Shown: positions 7,986-17,310 of the stretch, in pieces
How positions within the stretch are numbered: position 1 is the first letter of the stretch
How the letters are laid out: every line of letters begins with the position of its first letter
Assembly: GCA_905205665.1 (NCBI GenBank)
Contig: CAJLEF010000003.1
Coordinates: forward strand, 62,001-126,000
Length of the DNA: 64,000 nucleotides
Direction of reading: 5' to 3'
Origin: an uncultured Bacillota bacterium
GTDB lineage: Bacteria > Bacillota_I > Bacilli_A > RF39 > UBA660
Notes under the pieces: model-generated
Seen by the model: the letters and a program-made list of their open reading frames with translations, nothing else
Database searches by the model: none
Told to the model about the DNA's origin: nothing
Position numbers and translations under genes: made by a program

Positions 7986-9311
7986 ATGGAAGAAGAAAAA
8001 AAATTTATTGAAAAATATATCGTGGGGGATACCCCTTGTGTCCTTGCCTTATCAGGCGGACCCGATTCAATGTGTCTTTTACATTTACTTTATTCTTTAC
8101 ATAAAAATGTTATCTGTGTTCATATTAATCATAAAACCAGAAAGGAATGTGAAGAAGAATATGCTTTTGTGAAAAATTATTTGCAGAAATTAAATATTCC
8201 CCTTGTTTATCATGAGATAAATTCTTATGAAAAGGGTAAGTTTACGGAAAATGAAGCAAGGCAAATTAGATATCAAAAATTCTTAGAAGTCTGTCATGAA
8301 TATCATTCAAACATTTTATTAACGGCTCATCATGGTGATGATTTAACCGAAACGATTTTAATGCGACTTTTAAGAGGAAGTTCATTAAAAGGATATGCGG
8401 GTATTAAACAAGTGTCTAATTATGAAGATGTTACCCTTTTAAGACCTCTTTTAACAAGAAATAAAAAAGAAATATATAGTTATTTAAAAAAACAAAATAT
8501 TCCTTTTGTTCATGATAAATCAAATGATAGCAATGACTACATCAGAAATCGTATTCGTCATGAAATTTTACCTTTACTTGAAAAGGAAAATCCTTACTAC
8601 TATCAAAAATTCTTGAGTTTTAGTGAGATTTTACAAGAAAAAACAAGTCTTATTGATGAAGAAATAAGTAAAGTAAAAAAAGATGTTTTAGTAAATGATA
8701 GAATAGATATTACAAGATTTAAAAATTATTCGAAAGCTATGCAAACTGCTTTTTGTGAAGATTATTTATATCAAATTTATCAAGAAAACATTACTAAATT
8801 AACAAAGAAACATCTTAACATTTTTATGAATTTATTATTGAGTAAAAAAGACAATGCTTATTATGAATTTCCAATGGATTATTTATTTATCAAAAATGAA
8901 GGATATGCTTTTTTGAAAAGGAAAGAAATAATAAAGCCGTTTTGTTATCTTTTAGAAGACTATTTAGTTTTAGATGATAAAAGTGTTGTAGAGAAAAAAG
9001 AAAAATACACGGAGAAAAGTAACTTTGAAATCCATTTAAATTCTAAGGATATCACATTACCTTTATACATTAAGAGTCGTGAAAATGGCATGAAAATGGA
9101 AGTTAAAAATTTAAATGGAACCCGAAAAATAAACGATATTTTAATTGATAATAAATTAACTAAAGAAGAAAAAGATAGGGTGCCTATTTTGGTGGACAGT
9201 AGTGGTAAAGTTCTTTGGATTTTAGGAATAAAAAAATCAAAATATGACATCGACAAAGATAAAAGTTATGATATAATATACAAGTACAAAAAGAAAGAGG
9301 AAGAGAAATAA
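7986..9311 (+). CDS. tilS: tRNA(Ile)-lysidine synthase
   Basis: A 441-aa N-type ATP pyrophosphatase that adds lysine to C34 of tRNA-Ile(CAU) so that it reads AUA. The PP-loop motif SGGPDS is at about residues 23-28; the family segments TAHHGDD and RNRIRHEILP are present, and a C-terminal domain follows. The gene stops on the A of the ftsH start (TAATG), so the two form an operon, a frequent tilS-ftsH arrangement in Bacillota (usually with hpt, which is absent here). Confidence 0.94.
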   Translation: MEEEKKFIEKYIVGDTPCVLALSGGPDSMCLLHLLYSLHKNVICVHINHKTRKECEEEYAFVKNYLQKLNIPLVYHEINSYEKGKFTENEARQIRYQKFLEVCHEYHSNILLTAHHGDDLTETILMRLLRGSSLKGYAGIKQVSNYEDVTLLRPLLTRNKKEIYSYLKKQNIPFVHDKSNDSNDYIRNRIRHEILPLLEKENPYYYQKFLSFSEILQEKTSLIDEEISKVKKDVLVNDRIDITRFKNYSKAMQTAFCEDYLYQIYQENITKLTKKHLNIFMNLLLSKKDNAYYEFPMDYLFIKNEGYAFLKRKEIIKPFCYLLEDYLVLDDKSVVEKKEKYTEKSNFEIHLNSKDITLPLYIKSRENGMKMEVKNLNGTRKINDILIDNKLTKEEKDRVPILVDSSGKVLWILGIKKSKYDIDKDKSYDIIYKYKKKEEEK

Positions 9312-11305
9312 TGAAAAGAAATAATCAAAATACAATAAAAAATTTATTTCCTTATCTTATTTTAGTTGTCGTTATTTTTGCTGTTTTAAGTTTCTTAAAC
9401 TTAGGTGGTACAATAACACATGAAATCACAACAGGTGAATTAATTAAGGAAATGAGTAATAAAAATGTCACTGAAATTACCATTACCCCTAGTAGTGAAG
9501 AAAGTGTTTACTATGTAGAAGGTAAATTAAGTGAATATAAAGATACTGAAAAATTTAAAGCTACTATTGTAGAAGCTGAGGTAGAAAATATCACAAAATA
9601 TGCTGAAGCTAACAATTTAAAGGTATATGAAACAAATCCTGATCCAGGATCTATTTCATGGATTTACATTTTAGTAAATGTTGTTCCTTTAATTGTTTTA
9701 GTAGGTGCTTCTTACTTTATCTTTATTAAAATGGCTAATAGCAATAAAGGAAGCATGGACTTTGGTAAAAGCCGTGCTAAATTATCAGCCGATGGTGGTA
9801 AAGTTCGTTTCAAAGATGTAGCGGGCTTAAAAGAAGAAAAAGAAGAAGTTGCCGAACTTATTGATTTCTTAAAAAATCCTAAAAAATTCCAAAAATTAGG
9901 GGCTCGTATTCCTAAAGGTGTTTTACTTGTTGGTCCTCCAGGAACTGGTAAAACCTTACTTGCTAAAGCTGTAGCTGGTGAAGCCAATGTTCCATTTTAT
10001 TTTATAAGTGGTTCTGACTTCGTTGAACTATTTGTTGGTGTAGGTGCCAGTCGTGTTCGTGATATGTTCAAAGAAGCTAAAAGAAATGCTCCTTGCTTAA
10101 TCTTTATTGATGAAATCGATGCCGTAGGACGTCAAAGAGGTTCTGGTATCGGTGGTGGACACGATGAAAGAGAACAAACTTTAAACCAATTACTTACTGA
10201 AATGGATGGGTTTGGTGCTAATGAAGGTATTATTATCATTGCCGCAACTAATAGACCAGACGTTTTGGACCCTGCTTTATTAAGACCAGGACGTTTTGAT
10301 AGACAAGTTACAGTAAACCTTCCCGATACAGAAGAACGTGAAGCTATATTAAAAGTTCATGCTCAAAATAAAATCTTAGCACCTTCTGTTAACTTAAAGA
10401 GTATCTCTCAAAGAACATCAGGTTTCTCTGGCGCTGACTTAGAGAACCTTATGAACGAAGCTGCCTTACTTGCAGTACGTAAAAATGAAGATGCGATTAC
10501 TTTACAAGATATTGATGAAGCTACAGACCGTGTATTAATGGGTCCAGCTAAAACAAGTCGTAAAGTTAGTGATGAAATTAAATGGTTAACAGCTGTTCAT
10601 GAATCAGGCCATGCTGTATTAGGCTTAAAATTAAAAGATGCGATGGAAGTTCAAAAAATCACTATTGTACCGCGTGGTATGGCTGGTGGTTATACAGCTT
10701 ATACTCCAAAAGAAGATAACATTACAAGATATACGAAAAATGAAATGATCGCCATGATTACAAGTAGTTTAGGTGGACGTGCTGCGGAAGAACTATTCTT
10801 AGGTGATGTAACAACAGGAGCTAGTGATGACTTTAAACGTTCAACGAACCTTGCTCGTAGCATGGTTACCGAATATGGTATGAGTGATCTAGGACCAATA
10901 CGTTATGAACAAAATACAAGTGAAAATGTTTTCTTAGGTAGAGATTATAACAAAACAAAAAATTATTCTGATCAAGTTGCCTTAGAAATAGATAAAGAAG
11001 TTCAAAAAATCATTACAAAATGTTATGGCAATGCAAAGAAAATTCTCGAAGAAAATAAAGACTTAGTAATGCTTCTTTCTCATACATTAATTGAAAGAGA
11101 AACAATTACCAAAGAACAAATTGATGAATTAGTTAGAACAGGTAAAATCGAAGATGAAAAATTTGATATCAGCGATGAACCTACTTTAACAAAATTACGT
11201 GAAGAAGCAAAGGCTTTAAAAATTAAAGGTTACTCAAAAATGGGTAAAGAAGAACTTGAAGAAAAAATCAAGGAAAAAGAACAAGAGACGGAACAAGAAG
11301 ATTAG
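9311..11305 (+). CDS. ftsH: ATP-dependent zinc metalloprotease FtsH
   Basis: A 664-aa membrane AAA protease for quality control of membrane and short-lived regulatory proteins. Two membrane segments (about 12-30 and 115-137) flank an extracytoplasmic domain. The Walker A motif is GPPGTGKT, Walker B is LIFIDEIDA, the second region of homology ends in LRPGRFDR, and the zinc site is HESGH. The C-terminus carries a charged extension with a SAP-like helical motif (LREEAKALKIKGYSKMGKEE) before an acidic tail. Confidence 0.97.
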   Translation: MKRNNQNTIKNLFPYLILVVVIFAVLSFLNLGGTITHEITTGELIKEMSNKNVTEITITPSSEESVYYVEGKLSEYKDTEKFKATIVEAEVENITKYAEANNLKVYETNPDPGSISWIYILVNVVPLIVLVGASYFIFIKMANSNKGSMDFGKSRAKLSADGGKVRFKDVAGLKEEKEEVAELIDFLKNPKKFQKLGARIPKGVLLVGPPGTGKTLLAKAVAGEANVPFYFISGSDFVELFVGVGASRVRDMFKEAKRNAPCLIFIDEIDAVGRQRGSGIGGGHDEREQTLNQLLTEMDGFGANEGIIIIAATNRPDVLDPALLRPGRFDRQVTVNLPDTEEREAILKVHAQNKILAPSVNLKSISQRTSGFSGADLENLMNEAALLAVRKNEDAITLQDIDEATDRVLMGPAKTSRKVSDEIKWLTAVHESGHAVLGLKLKDAMEVQKITIVPRGMAGGYTAYTPKEDNITRYTKNEMIAMITSSLGGRAAEELFLGDVTTGASDDFKRSTNLARSMVTEYGMSDLGPIRYEQNTSENVFLGRDYNKTKNYSDQVALEIDKEVQKIITKCYGNAKKILEENKDLVMLLSHTLIERETITKEQIDELVRTGKIEDEKFDISDEPTLTKLREEAKALKIKGYSKMGKEELEEKIKEKEQETEQED

Positions 11306-11318
11306 TTCCGTCTTTTTT
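11286..11318 (+). terminator. ftsH terminator
   Basis: AGACGGAAC/GTTCCGTCT stem (11286-11294 with 11105+200-11313) followed by a T-run; the ftsH stop codon lies in the loop side of the stem. Confidence 0.85.
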
Positions 11319-11362
11319 CTATAATGACAAGTAGTGCTGTGAAAGAAACCAATAAAATATTA

Positions 11363-11414
11363 TACCGATAACGGTACAAAATATATTGACGAATACTACC
11401 GATAACGGTACAAT
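11363..11414 (+). promoter_or_regulatory. fic promoter with twin palindromic operators
   Basis: TACCGATAACGGTA occurs twice, at 11363-11376 and 11397-11410 (34 bp centre to centre). Each copy is an inverted repeat TACCG-ATAA-CGGTA. A promoter TTGACG (11386-11391), 17-bp spacer, TACAAT (11409-11414) overlaps the second copy. Binding of the encoded HTH protein here would block transcription; autoregulation by the Fic protein is inferred. Confidence 0.75.
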
Positions 11415-11434
11415 ACTAGTGAGGGGTGAAAATT

Positions 11435-12361
11435 ATGGAATTTATGACCACAAAAGAAGCTGTCCAAAAATGGAATATTAGTGAGAGAAGGATAAGACAA
11501 TTATTACAAGGCGGAAGAATTGAAGGTGCTGTAAAAGTAGGTAACAATTGGAATATTCCAATTCATGCTAATAAGCCTGTTGATAAAAGAAGTATTAAAT
11601 TAAATAATACTGAATTTAAATTCAATTTACCTGATAATTATTTTGACAAAGTCGATGAATTAAATAAAAGATTGAATTCAAAAAGACCGATATCAAAAGA
11701 AACGTTAAAATCTTTAAAAGAATCTATTAATTTGGAGTGGACTTATAATAGTAACGGCATAGAAGGAAATACATTAACGTTAAGAGAAACACAGGTGGTT
11801 TTAGAAGGGATAACTGTTGGGGGTAAATCCTTAAAAGAACACTTAGAAGCTATTAATCATGAACAGGCCATTTTATTTTTAGATGATCTTATTGAAGATA
11901 AAGAACCAATTACGGAATGGAATATTAAAAATATTCATCAATTAGTATTAAAAAAGATTGATGATGATAATGCAGGCAAATATAGAAATGAAAATGTGAA
12001 AATAAAGGGTGCTACTCATATTCCTCCAGATTATTTAATTGTTCCTGAATTAATGGGAAAACTAATTATTAATTATGAAGATTGGAAGAAATATCATCCA
12101 ATTATTAGGGCGGCATTATTACATGGAGAATTAGTTAAAATTCATCCCTTTGTGGATGGAAACGGTAGAACTTCGAGATTAGTTATGAACTTATCTTTGA
12201 TGAATAGTGGGTATCTTCCAGTAATTGTTAAAAAAGAAAAAAGATTAGAATACTATAATGCTTTAGATAAGGCTCATACGACCGGAGATTATACTGATTT
12301 TGTCAAATTAGTAAATGAATTAGAAATTGAAATGTTAAATAAATATTTAGAATTATTGTAG
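11435..12361 (+). CDS. Fic-domain protein with N-terminal DNA-binding domain
   Basis: A 308-aa protein. Residues about 3-45 form a MerR/excisionase-like winged helix (TTKEAVQKWNISERRIRQLL). The Fic core follows with the complete motif HPFVDGNGRTSR, which normally transfers AMP from ATP to a protein hydroxyl. An inhibitory-helix motif SNGIEGN precedes the core (class II autoinhibition). The start at 11435 follows GAGGGGTG. The operator pair upstream suggests self-regulation. The target is unknown. Confidence 0.87.
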   Translation: MEFMTTKEAVQKWNISERRIRQLLQGGRIEGAVKVGNNWNIPIHANKPVDKRSIKLNNTEFKFNLPDNYFDKVDELNKRLNSKRPISKETLKSLKESINLEWTYNSNGIEGNTLTLRETQVVLEGITVGGKSLKEHLEAINHEQAILFLDDLIEDKEPITEWNIKNIHQLVLKKIDDDNAGKYRNENVKIKGATHIPPDYLIVPELMGKLIINYEDWKKYHPIIRAALLHGELVKIHPFVDGNGRTSRLVMNLSLMNSGYLPVIVKKEKRLEYYNALDKAHTTGDYTDFVKLVNELEIEMLNKYLELL

Positions 12362-12715
12362 AACCGATTTGCCGTTTAGTAATAAGAATCAATATTGTGT
12401 AAAAAACTAATGAAATGCGAATCGATAAAGGAAACTAAAAACAGTTTTCTTTTATTATGATTCGAGGACCATAAATAAGTATAATTCTTGATTGTAATCT
12501 TCACTAAATTATTAGATAATTTATATTGAAAGTTATTTACACTATATTTTTCAAAATTAAAAATCTGTCTATGAATTTTTTCTCGAACACTAAATATTAT
12601 AGAGTCATATTTATACTTTCCCAAAGAGAAAGCTTTTTTCTTTTAATAAAATATTAAAGACAAAAGAAACTAATTATGTTAAAATGTTTGTAGATGTAAA
12701 TTAAAGGGTGGTAAT
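12362..12715. other. Gene-free stretch before parA
   Basis: A long imperfect hairpin (12418-12464) pairs CGAATC with GATTCG and AAAGGAAACT with AGTTTTCTTTT, perhaps the end of the fic transcript. The last 60 nt before parA hold an AT-rich promoter-like region and the RBS AAGGGTGG. I see no supportable gene here. Confidence 0.5.
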
Positions 12716-13501
12716 ATGGCAAAAGTTATTTCATTAGTAAACCAAAAAGGTGGCGTTGGAAAGACAACAACAAGTATTAATTTAGCGGCAGCTTTGGGTA
12801 AAGAGGGAAAAAAGACACTTTTAATTGATTTAGACCCTCAGGGGAATGCTTCTAATGGCCTAGGTTTAAACAATAATGATTTTGAACATGATATTTATGA
12901 TGTTATTACAGGTGCCTGCAATATTAAAGAAGCAATCATAAAAACAAAATTCAAAAATTTATCTATTATTCCAGCAACAATCAATCTAGCTGGTGTTGAT
13001 GTCGAATTTATAAGAAAAATGTATGAAGATACAACATTCCATCAAAACGAACAATTAAGAATGTATTTAGAAGAAATAAAAGATAAGTATGATTATATTA
13101 TTATTGACTGTCAACCATCATTAGGAACCACTGCGATGAATGCTCTTGTCGCGAGTGATTCTGTGATTATTCCAGTACAATGTGAGTACTATGCTTTGGA
13201 AGGAATTACACAGCTTTTAAATTCCATTATTATGGTTCAAAACAAAATGAATCCTAATTTAAGAATTGAAGGTGTTTTACTAACAATGCTTGATGGCAGA
13301 ACTAATATTGGCTTAGAAGTTATTGAAGAAGTACGTAAATGCTTTAAATCGAAAGTATTTAATACCATTATTCCAAGACTTGTTCGTCTTGTCGAAGCAC
13401 CAAGTCATGGTAAACCTATCAGTGATTATGACCCAACTAGCCGTGCAACCTTGGCTTACCAAAATTTAGCAAAGGAAGTGATTAGCCGTAATGGAGACTA
13501 A
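12716..13501 (+). CDS. parA: Chromosome-partitioning ATPase ParA/Soj
   Basis: A 261-aa deviant Walker A ATPase. KGGVGKTTTSINLAAALG forms the P-loop with the signature Lys; LIDLDPQGNAS and YIIIDCQPSLG are the following nucleotide-binding motifs. It works with ParB on the nucleoid in origin segregation and, in sporulating relatives, in control of initiation. The stop overlaps the parB start by 11 nt. Confidence 0.96.
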   Translation: MAKVISLVNQKGGVGKTTTSINLAAALGKEGKKTLLIDLDPQGNASNGLGLNNNDFEHDIYDVITGACNIKEAIIKTKFKNLSIIPATINLAGVDVEFIRKMYEDTTFHQNEQLRMYLEEIKDKYDYIIIDCQPSLGTTAMNALVASDSVIIPVQCEYYALEGITQLLNSIIMVQNKMNPNLRIEGVLLTMLDGRTNIGLEVIEEVRKCFKSKVFNTIIPRLVRLVEAPSHGKPISDYDPTSRATLAYQNLAKEVISRNGD

Positions 13502-14384
13502 GAGAAAAGCCTTAGGAAAAGGCCTTGAACAATTATTTTCAAACGAAGTCATCAATTTTGAAAATTTTGAAAAAAATACAGTAGCCGAAGCAGAAAAGAA
13601 AAGCTCAGTTGGTGAAATAAAAGTAAGTGAAGTAAGAAGTAATCCTTACCAACCAAGAAAAACATTTAATGAAGAAACCTTAAATGAACTGGCCGCTTCT
13701 ATCAAAGAACACGGTGTTATTGAACCGATTATTGTCAAAAAAGCGATTAAAGGTTATGAACTAGTTGCTGGTGAAAGAAGACTTAAAGCAGCTAAAATTG
13801 CTGGTTTAGAAACTATTCCAGCTGTTGTTAGAGATTTTAATGATCAAGAAATGATGGAAATAGCTCTTCTAGAAAATATTCAAAGAGAAGATTTAAATCC
13901 TATTGATGAAGCGACTGCTTACCAAAAAATTATTGAACTTGGTGGTTTTACTCAAGAAGAATTTGCCGAAAAATTTGGTAAAAGTAGAAGTCATGTTACC
14001 AATATGTTAGGGTTATTATCACTACCTGCCCTTGTTAAAATATATGTTCAAGAAGGACATTTATCTATGGGGCATGCAAGAGCCTTAAGTAAGCTTACGG
14101 ATGAAGAAAAAATCAATGAACTGGCTAATAAAGTCATTAAAGAAAACTTAAGTGTTCGGGCTTTAGAACAACTTTTAAACGAAGAACAATTACCTAAAAA
14201 ACAAGAGCAAGAAAAACAAAAAGAAACTAAAAATGTTCGTAATGCCATTTATGAACGTATGATGCGTGAAAAAGTAGGTACTAAAGTACGTATTAATACA
14301 AAAAAAATAGAAATTCCATATGATTCTCCTAAAGATTTGGAAAGAATCTTGGAAATACTTGGAATTAGAATTGAGGGATTATAA
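13491..14384 (+). CDS. parB: Chromosome-partitioning protein ParB/Spo0J
   Basis: A 297-aa protein. An N-terminal ParB/sulfiredoxin-type CTPase domain carries GYELVAGERRLKAAKIAG and ENIQREDLNPIDEA. A central helix-turn-helix follows (TQEEFAEKFGKSRSHVTNMLGLL), and the dimerisation domain lies at the C-terminus. It binds parS sites; no parS was recognised in this window. It forms an operon with parA and the mechanosensitive-channel gene. Confidence 0.95.
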   Translation: METKRKALGKGLEQLFSNEVINFENFEKNTVAEAEKKSSVGEIKVSEVRSNPYQPRKTFNEETLNELAASIKEHGVIEPIIVKKAIKGYELVAGERRLKAAKIAGLETIPAVVRDFNDQEMMEIALLENIQREDLNPIDEATAYQKIIELGGFTQEEFAEKFGKSRSHVTNMLGLLSLPALVKIYVQEGHLSMGHARALSKLTDEEKINELANKVIKENLSVRALEQLLNEEQLPKKQEQEKQKETKNVRNAIYERMMREKVGTKVRINTKKIEIPYDSPKDLERILEILGIRIEGL

Positions 14385-15193
14385 TGAGAAGTATCTTTCA
14401 GTTTTTTTTACAAAGAAAAATTGTTTTACCTATCCTAATTATTGCGAGTACCGCCTTTTTAATAAAGCTAGGGAAAGCTATTGTTAATCGTTTATTTACT
14501 AGAGGAAAAGGATCGTTTGAAGCCAAAAGAAGAACCACAATTATTGAGCTAGTAACAAAAATAATTACTTTCTTTGTTTGTGCTATTGCTGTTATGATGA
14601 TTTTAGATATTTATGGCGTAGATACCAAAGGTATCATTGCTTCCTTAGGAATCGCCGGAGTTGTTTTAGGTTTGGCTCTTCAAGATACTGTCCAAGACTT
14701 GATGAGTGGAATTTATATTATTCTAGACAATTACTATGTTATCGGGGATTATATCCGTATTAATAACTTTTTGGGAGAGGTTATCGAAGTTACTTTAAAA
14801 AGTACTAAAATAAAAGGCTTTAATGGCGAGGTTTATATATTTGCAAACCGTAATGTTAACTCAGTTGTGAACCTTTCGCAACAAAGAGCGGGTTTAATCA
14901 TTAAAATACCAACGGCTTATGAAGAAGAAACCTCTAAAGTAGAAGAAGCTTTAAAAGCAGTTGTGGAAAAAACAAAGGTAATTCCCGGTGTTTTTAAAGA
15001 CAGTAAATACCTAGGAATTGATTCTTTTGGTGAATCTGCCATAAATTATGCTATAATGATATACTGTAAGTCAAATGACCAATGGAACGTTAAAAGAGCG
15101 GTTCATAAATTGATCAAAGAATGTTATGAGGAAAAGAATATCAAAATTCCTTATAATCAGATTGAGGTGCATAATGGAAAAGAAATCATATAA
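14384..15193 (+). CDS. MscS-family mechanosensitive ion channel
   Basis: A 269-aa protein with hydrophobic segments at about 12-30 and 60-82. The pore-lining TM3 is glycine/alanine-rich (IIASLGIAGVVLGLALQDTVQDLMSGI). A beta domain typical of MscS follows (YYVIGDYIRINNFLGEVIEV). It releases solutes during hypo-osmotic stress. The start overlaps the parB stop by one base, and its 3' end overlaps the next small gene. Confidence 0.92.
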   Translation: MRSIFQFFLQRKIVLPILIIASTAFLIKLGKAIVNRLFTRGKGSFEAKRRTTIIELVTKIITFFVCAIAVMMILDIYGVDTKGIIASLGIAGVVLGLALQDTVQDLMSGIYIILDNYYVIGDYIRINNFLGEVIEVTLKSTKIKGFNGEVYIFANRNVNSVVNLSQQRAGLIIKIPTAYEEETSKVEEALKAVVEKTKVIPGVFKDSKYLGIDSFGESAINYAIMIYCKSNDQWNVKRAVHKLIKECYEEKNIKIPYNQIEVHNGKEII

Positions 15194-15371
15194 ATTAAAT
15201 GATCATGTAATTATGAAAAAGCCCCATGCTTGTAAAACCAATGATTGGATAATTACAAGAGTAGGTGTAGATATAAAGCTTAAATGTGCTTATTGTCAAA
15301 GAGGAATCATGATGGATCGTTTAGAATTTGAAAGAAAATTAAAAAAAGTGTTAGGTGATAACGGTGAATAA
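15174..15371 (+). CDS. DUF951 family small protein
   Basis: A 65-aa protein (YKLNDHVIMKKPHACKTNDW, then IITRVGVDIKLKCAYCQRGIMM). It has three Cys of which two form a CxxC, and matches the DUF951 family often found next to parB/ychF genes in Bacillota. The start ATG lies inside the channel gene after GAGGTG. Function unknown. Confidence 0.85.
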   Translation: MEKKSYKLNDHVIMKKPHACKTNDWIITRVGVDIKLKCAYCQRGIMMDRLEFERKLKKVLGDNGE

Positions 15372-16899
15372 CAAGAAGATGAAAAAAAGTTTACACCCTA
15401 TTATGACCTTTTTAATCCTAATTTGTATTGTAATAGTAGTAAGTGGGGTATTATATTTACTTGATTTTAGTCAAACCCTTTATACGATTAATCAAACTAC
15501 CTTAGAGTATTCTGTAAGTACGGTGACTGTTCAAAACTTATTTAGTTTTGAAGGACTTAAATATATATTTTCATCAACAGTTGCTAACTTTGTTTCTTTT
15601 GCTCCTTTAAGTACTTTAATTATTGTTTTAATGGGCTTTGGAGTTATGGAAAAAAGTGGTTTTTTGAAAACAGCGATTACTGCTTTAACTAAAAAGATGA
15701 AACGAAATACGGTGACTTTTTTACTTATTTTTATTAGTATTATAACGAGTGTCTTTGGAGATTTATCGTATATTATTTTACTTCCTTTAAGTGCTTTAGT
15801 ATTTAAATATGGTAAAAGAAATCCTTTAATTGGCGTAGTTGCTACCTTTGCAGGTCTTACTTGTGGTCAAGGTTTATCCGTTATTTTTACCAGTGTGGAT
15901 AGTTCCTTACTTAGCCTTTCTTTAACCGCCGCGCGCGTTATAGATATGGGTTATCGAATGGCCTCTATTAGTGCCGTCTTTATTATGGCTGTAGCTGTTT
16001 TAGTATTAACTTATGTTCTTACTATGATAACTGAAAAAAGTGTTGCGCCTAAGTTAAATAAATATGAAGTAGCTGAAACTTTAGAAGAAGAAACAATTAT
16101 GACAAGAAGAGAGTTAAGAGGTCTTATTTTTGCTCTTTTTGCTGGGGCAACGTACATCTTAATCTTTATTTACAATATTATTCCAGGACTTCCCTTATCC
16201 GGTAAACTTTTGGATAATAGTCAAGTATTATATGTTGATAAGCTATTTAGTTACAATTCGTTTTTCTCAAATGGCTTTGTCTTCATTGTTACTATTTTCT
16301 TTGTCATATTAGGCTTATTTTATGGTCTTGGCGCCAGAACGATTAAAAATCATCAAGATTTTGTCGACACTCTTGGACATTCCTTGGATAATATTGGTAA
16401 AACCTTAGTTTTAATCTTCTTTGCTTCTACATTTATTAGTTTATTTAGATATACTAATATTGGTAATATTTTAGTGGCCCTTTTAGCTAACTTATTTTCT
16501 AAGACAAGCTTTCAAGGAGCTCCTCTTATTATCATGCTATTTGTAGTAAGTGCAATTGCTACTATATTGGTACCTAATTCCGTGACGAAGTGGAGTATTT
16601 TATCTCCAGTTGTTATTCCGGTATTTATGAATGCGGGTATGACTCCTGAATTTTGTCAAATTATTTTCCGCTTTGGCGAAAGTGTAACCATGGGACTTAC
16701 TCCTATGATGGCTTACTTTGTTATTTATTTAGCAATTTTAAATGACCATTGTAAAAAAGAAAATAGTATTAGTATTACTGAATCTATTAGAATTCAAACA
16801 CCTTATGCGATTGCCACCGGAGTTATCTTATTATGTTTAATTATTCTTTGGTATATCATTGGGTTACCAACGGGTATCAATGGGGCAACGATTTTATAA
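15364..16899 (+). CDS. AbgT-family transporter
   Basis: A 511-aa polytopic membrane protein of the AbgT family (p-aminobenzoyl-glutamate or related transporters, some of which export antifolates). About ten to eleven hydrophobic segments are visible, with the family-like segments VFGDLSYIILLPLSALVF and TILVPNSVTKWSILSPV. The likely start is GTG 15364, 8 nt inside the DUF951 gene (GTGAATAA), after AGGTGA; GTG 15355 is an alternative. Folate genes fhs, thyA and folA occur elsewhere in the window, but no direct link is seen. Confidence 0.85.
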   Translation: MNNKKMKKSLHPIMTFLILICIVIVVSGVLYLLDFSQTLYTINQTTLEYSVSTVTVQNLFSFEGLKYIFSSTVANFVSFAPLSTLIIVLMGFGVMEKSGFLKTAITALTKKMKRNTVTFLLIFISIITSVFGDLSYIILLPLSALVFKYGKRNPLIGVVATFAGLTCGQGLSVIFTSVDSSLLSLSLTAARVIDMGYRMASISAVFIMAVAVLVLTYVLTMITEKSVAPKLNKYEVAETLEEETIMTRRELRGLIFALFAGATYILIFIYNIIPGLPLSGKLLDNSQVLYVDKLFSYNSFFSNGFVFIVTIFFVILGLFYGLGARTIKNHQDFVDTLGHSLDNIGKTLVLIFFASTFISLFRYTNIGNILVALLANLFSKTSFQGAPLIIMLFVVSAIATILVPNSVTKWSILSPVVIPVFMNAGMTPEFCQIIFRFGESVTMGLTPMMAYFVIYLAILNDHCKKENSISITESIRIQTPYAIATGVILLCLIILWYIIGLPTGINGATIL

Positions 16900-17310
16900 A
16901 GAGTAATGCAGAAAAAGGCATAAAACACGTAATCTAAGTATAATAAATTGAAAATTAATAAAAGAATTTTAGCTTAATGTTAAGATTCTTTTTTTATGTA
17001 TATTGTTAAAAAAGCTTGTTTTGTAGTCAATATATGAATGATAATCGTAATAATTTGCCATTTTTTCTAAAAAATTACTCTGTACCGTAATAAATTAATA
17101 TTTTTTTAAATTTTTAATAATTTATACCAAGATGAAAAAGAAATTAGAGATTTATTAAGTTATTTTTAAAACATGTCATACCCCTAACGGTAAAAAAGTA
17201 AGAAATAGGTTTGAACCATATTGTTTTTCAAAGAAAATTCTCTAATAGAACTTTAAAAATAATCCTAAAATTGATATAATCTTAAACAGAAACGTGAGGG
17301 AGTGATTTAA
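16900..17310. other. Gene-free stretch between AbgT-like gene and ychF
   Basis: A terminator-like hairpin (16961-16992, AAAGAAT/ATTCTTT with T-run) ends the transporter unit. A -10-like TATAAT at 17275-17280 may serve ychF; its -35 is poor. The roughly 270 nt in between are AT-rich and I see no gene, tRNA or repeat there. Confidence 0.5.

Noticed and set aside
12376..12624. An 82-codon minus-strand open frame in the gene-free stretch before parA
   Set aside because: No ribosome-binding site or family pattern; composition is that of AT-rich non-coding DNA and it overlaps an imperfect hairpin.
12716..14384. Replication origin or parS near parAB
   Set aside because: No parS-like palindrome, DnaA-box cluster, dnaA or dnaN was found near these genes.
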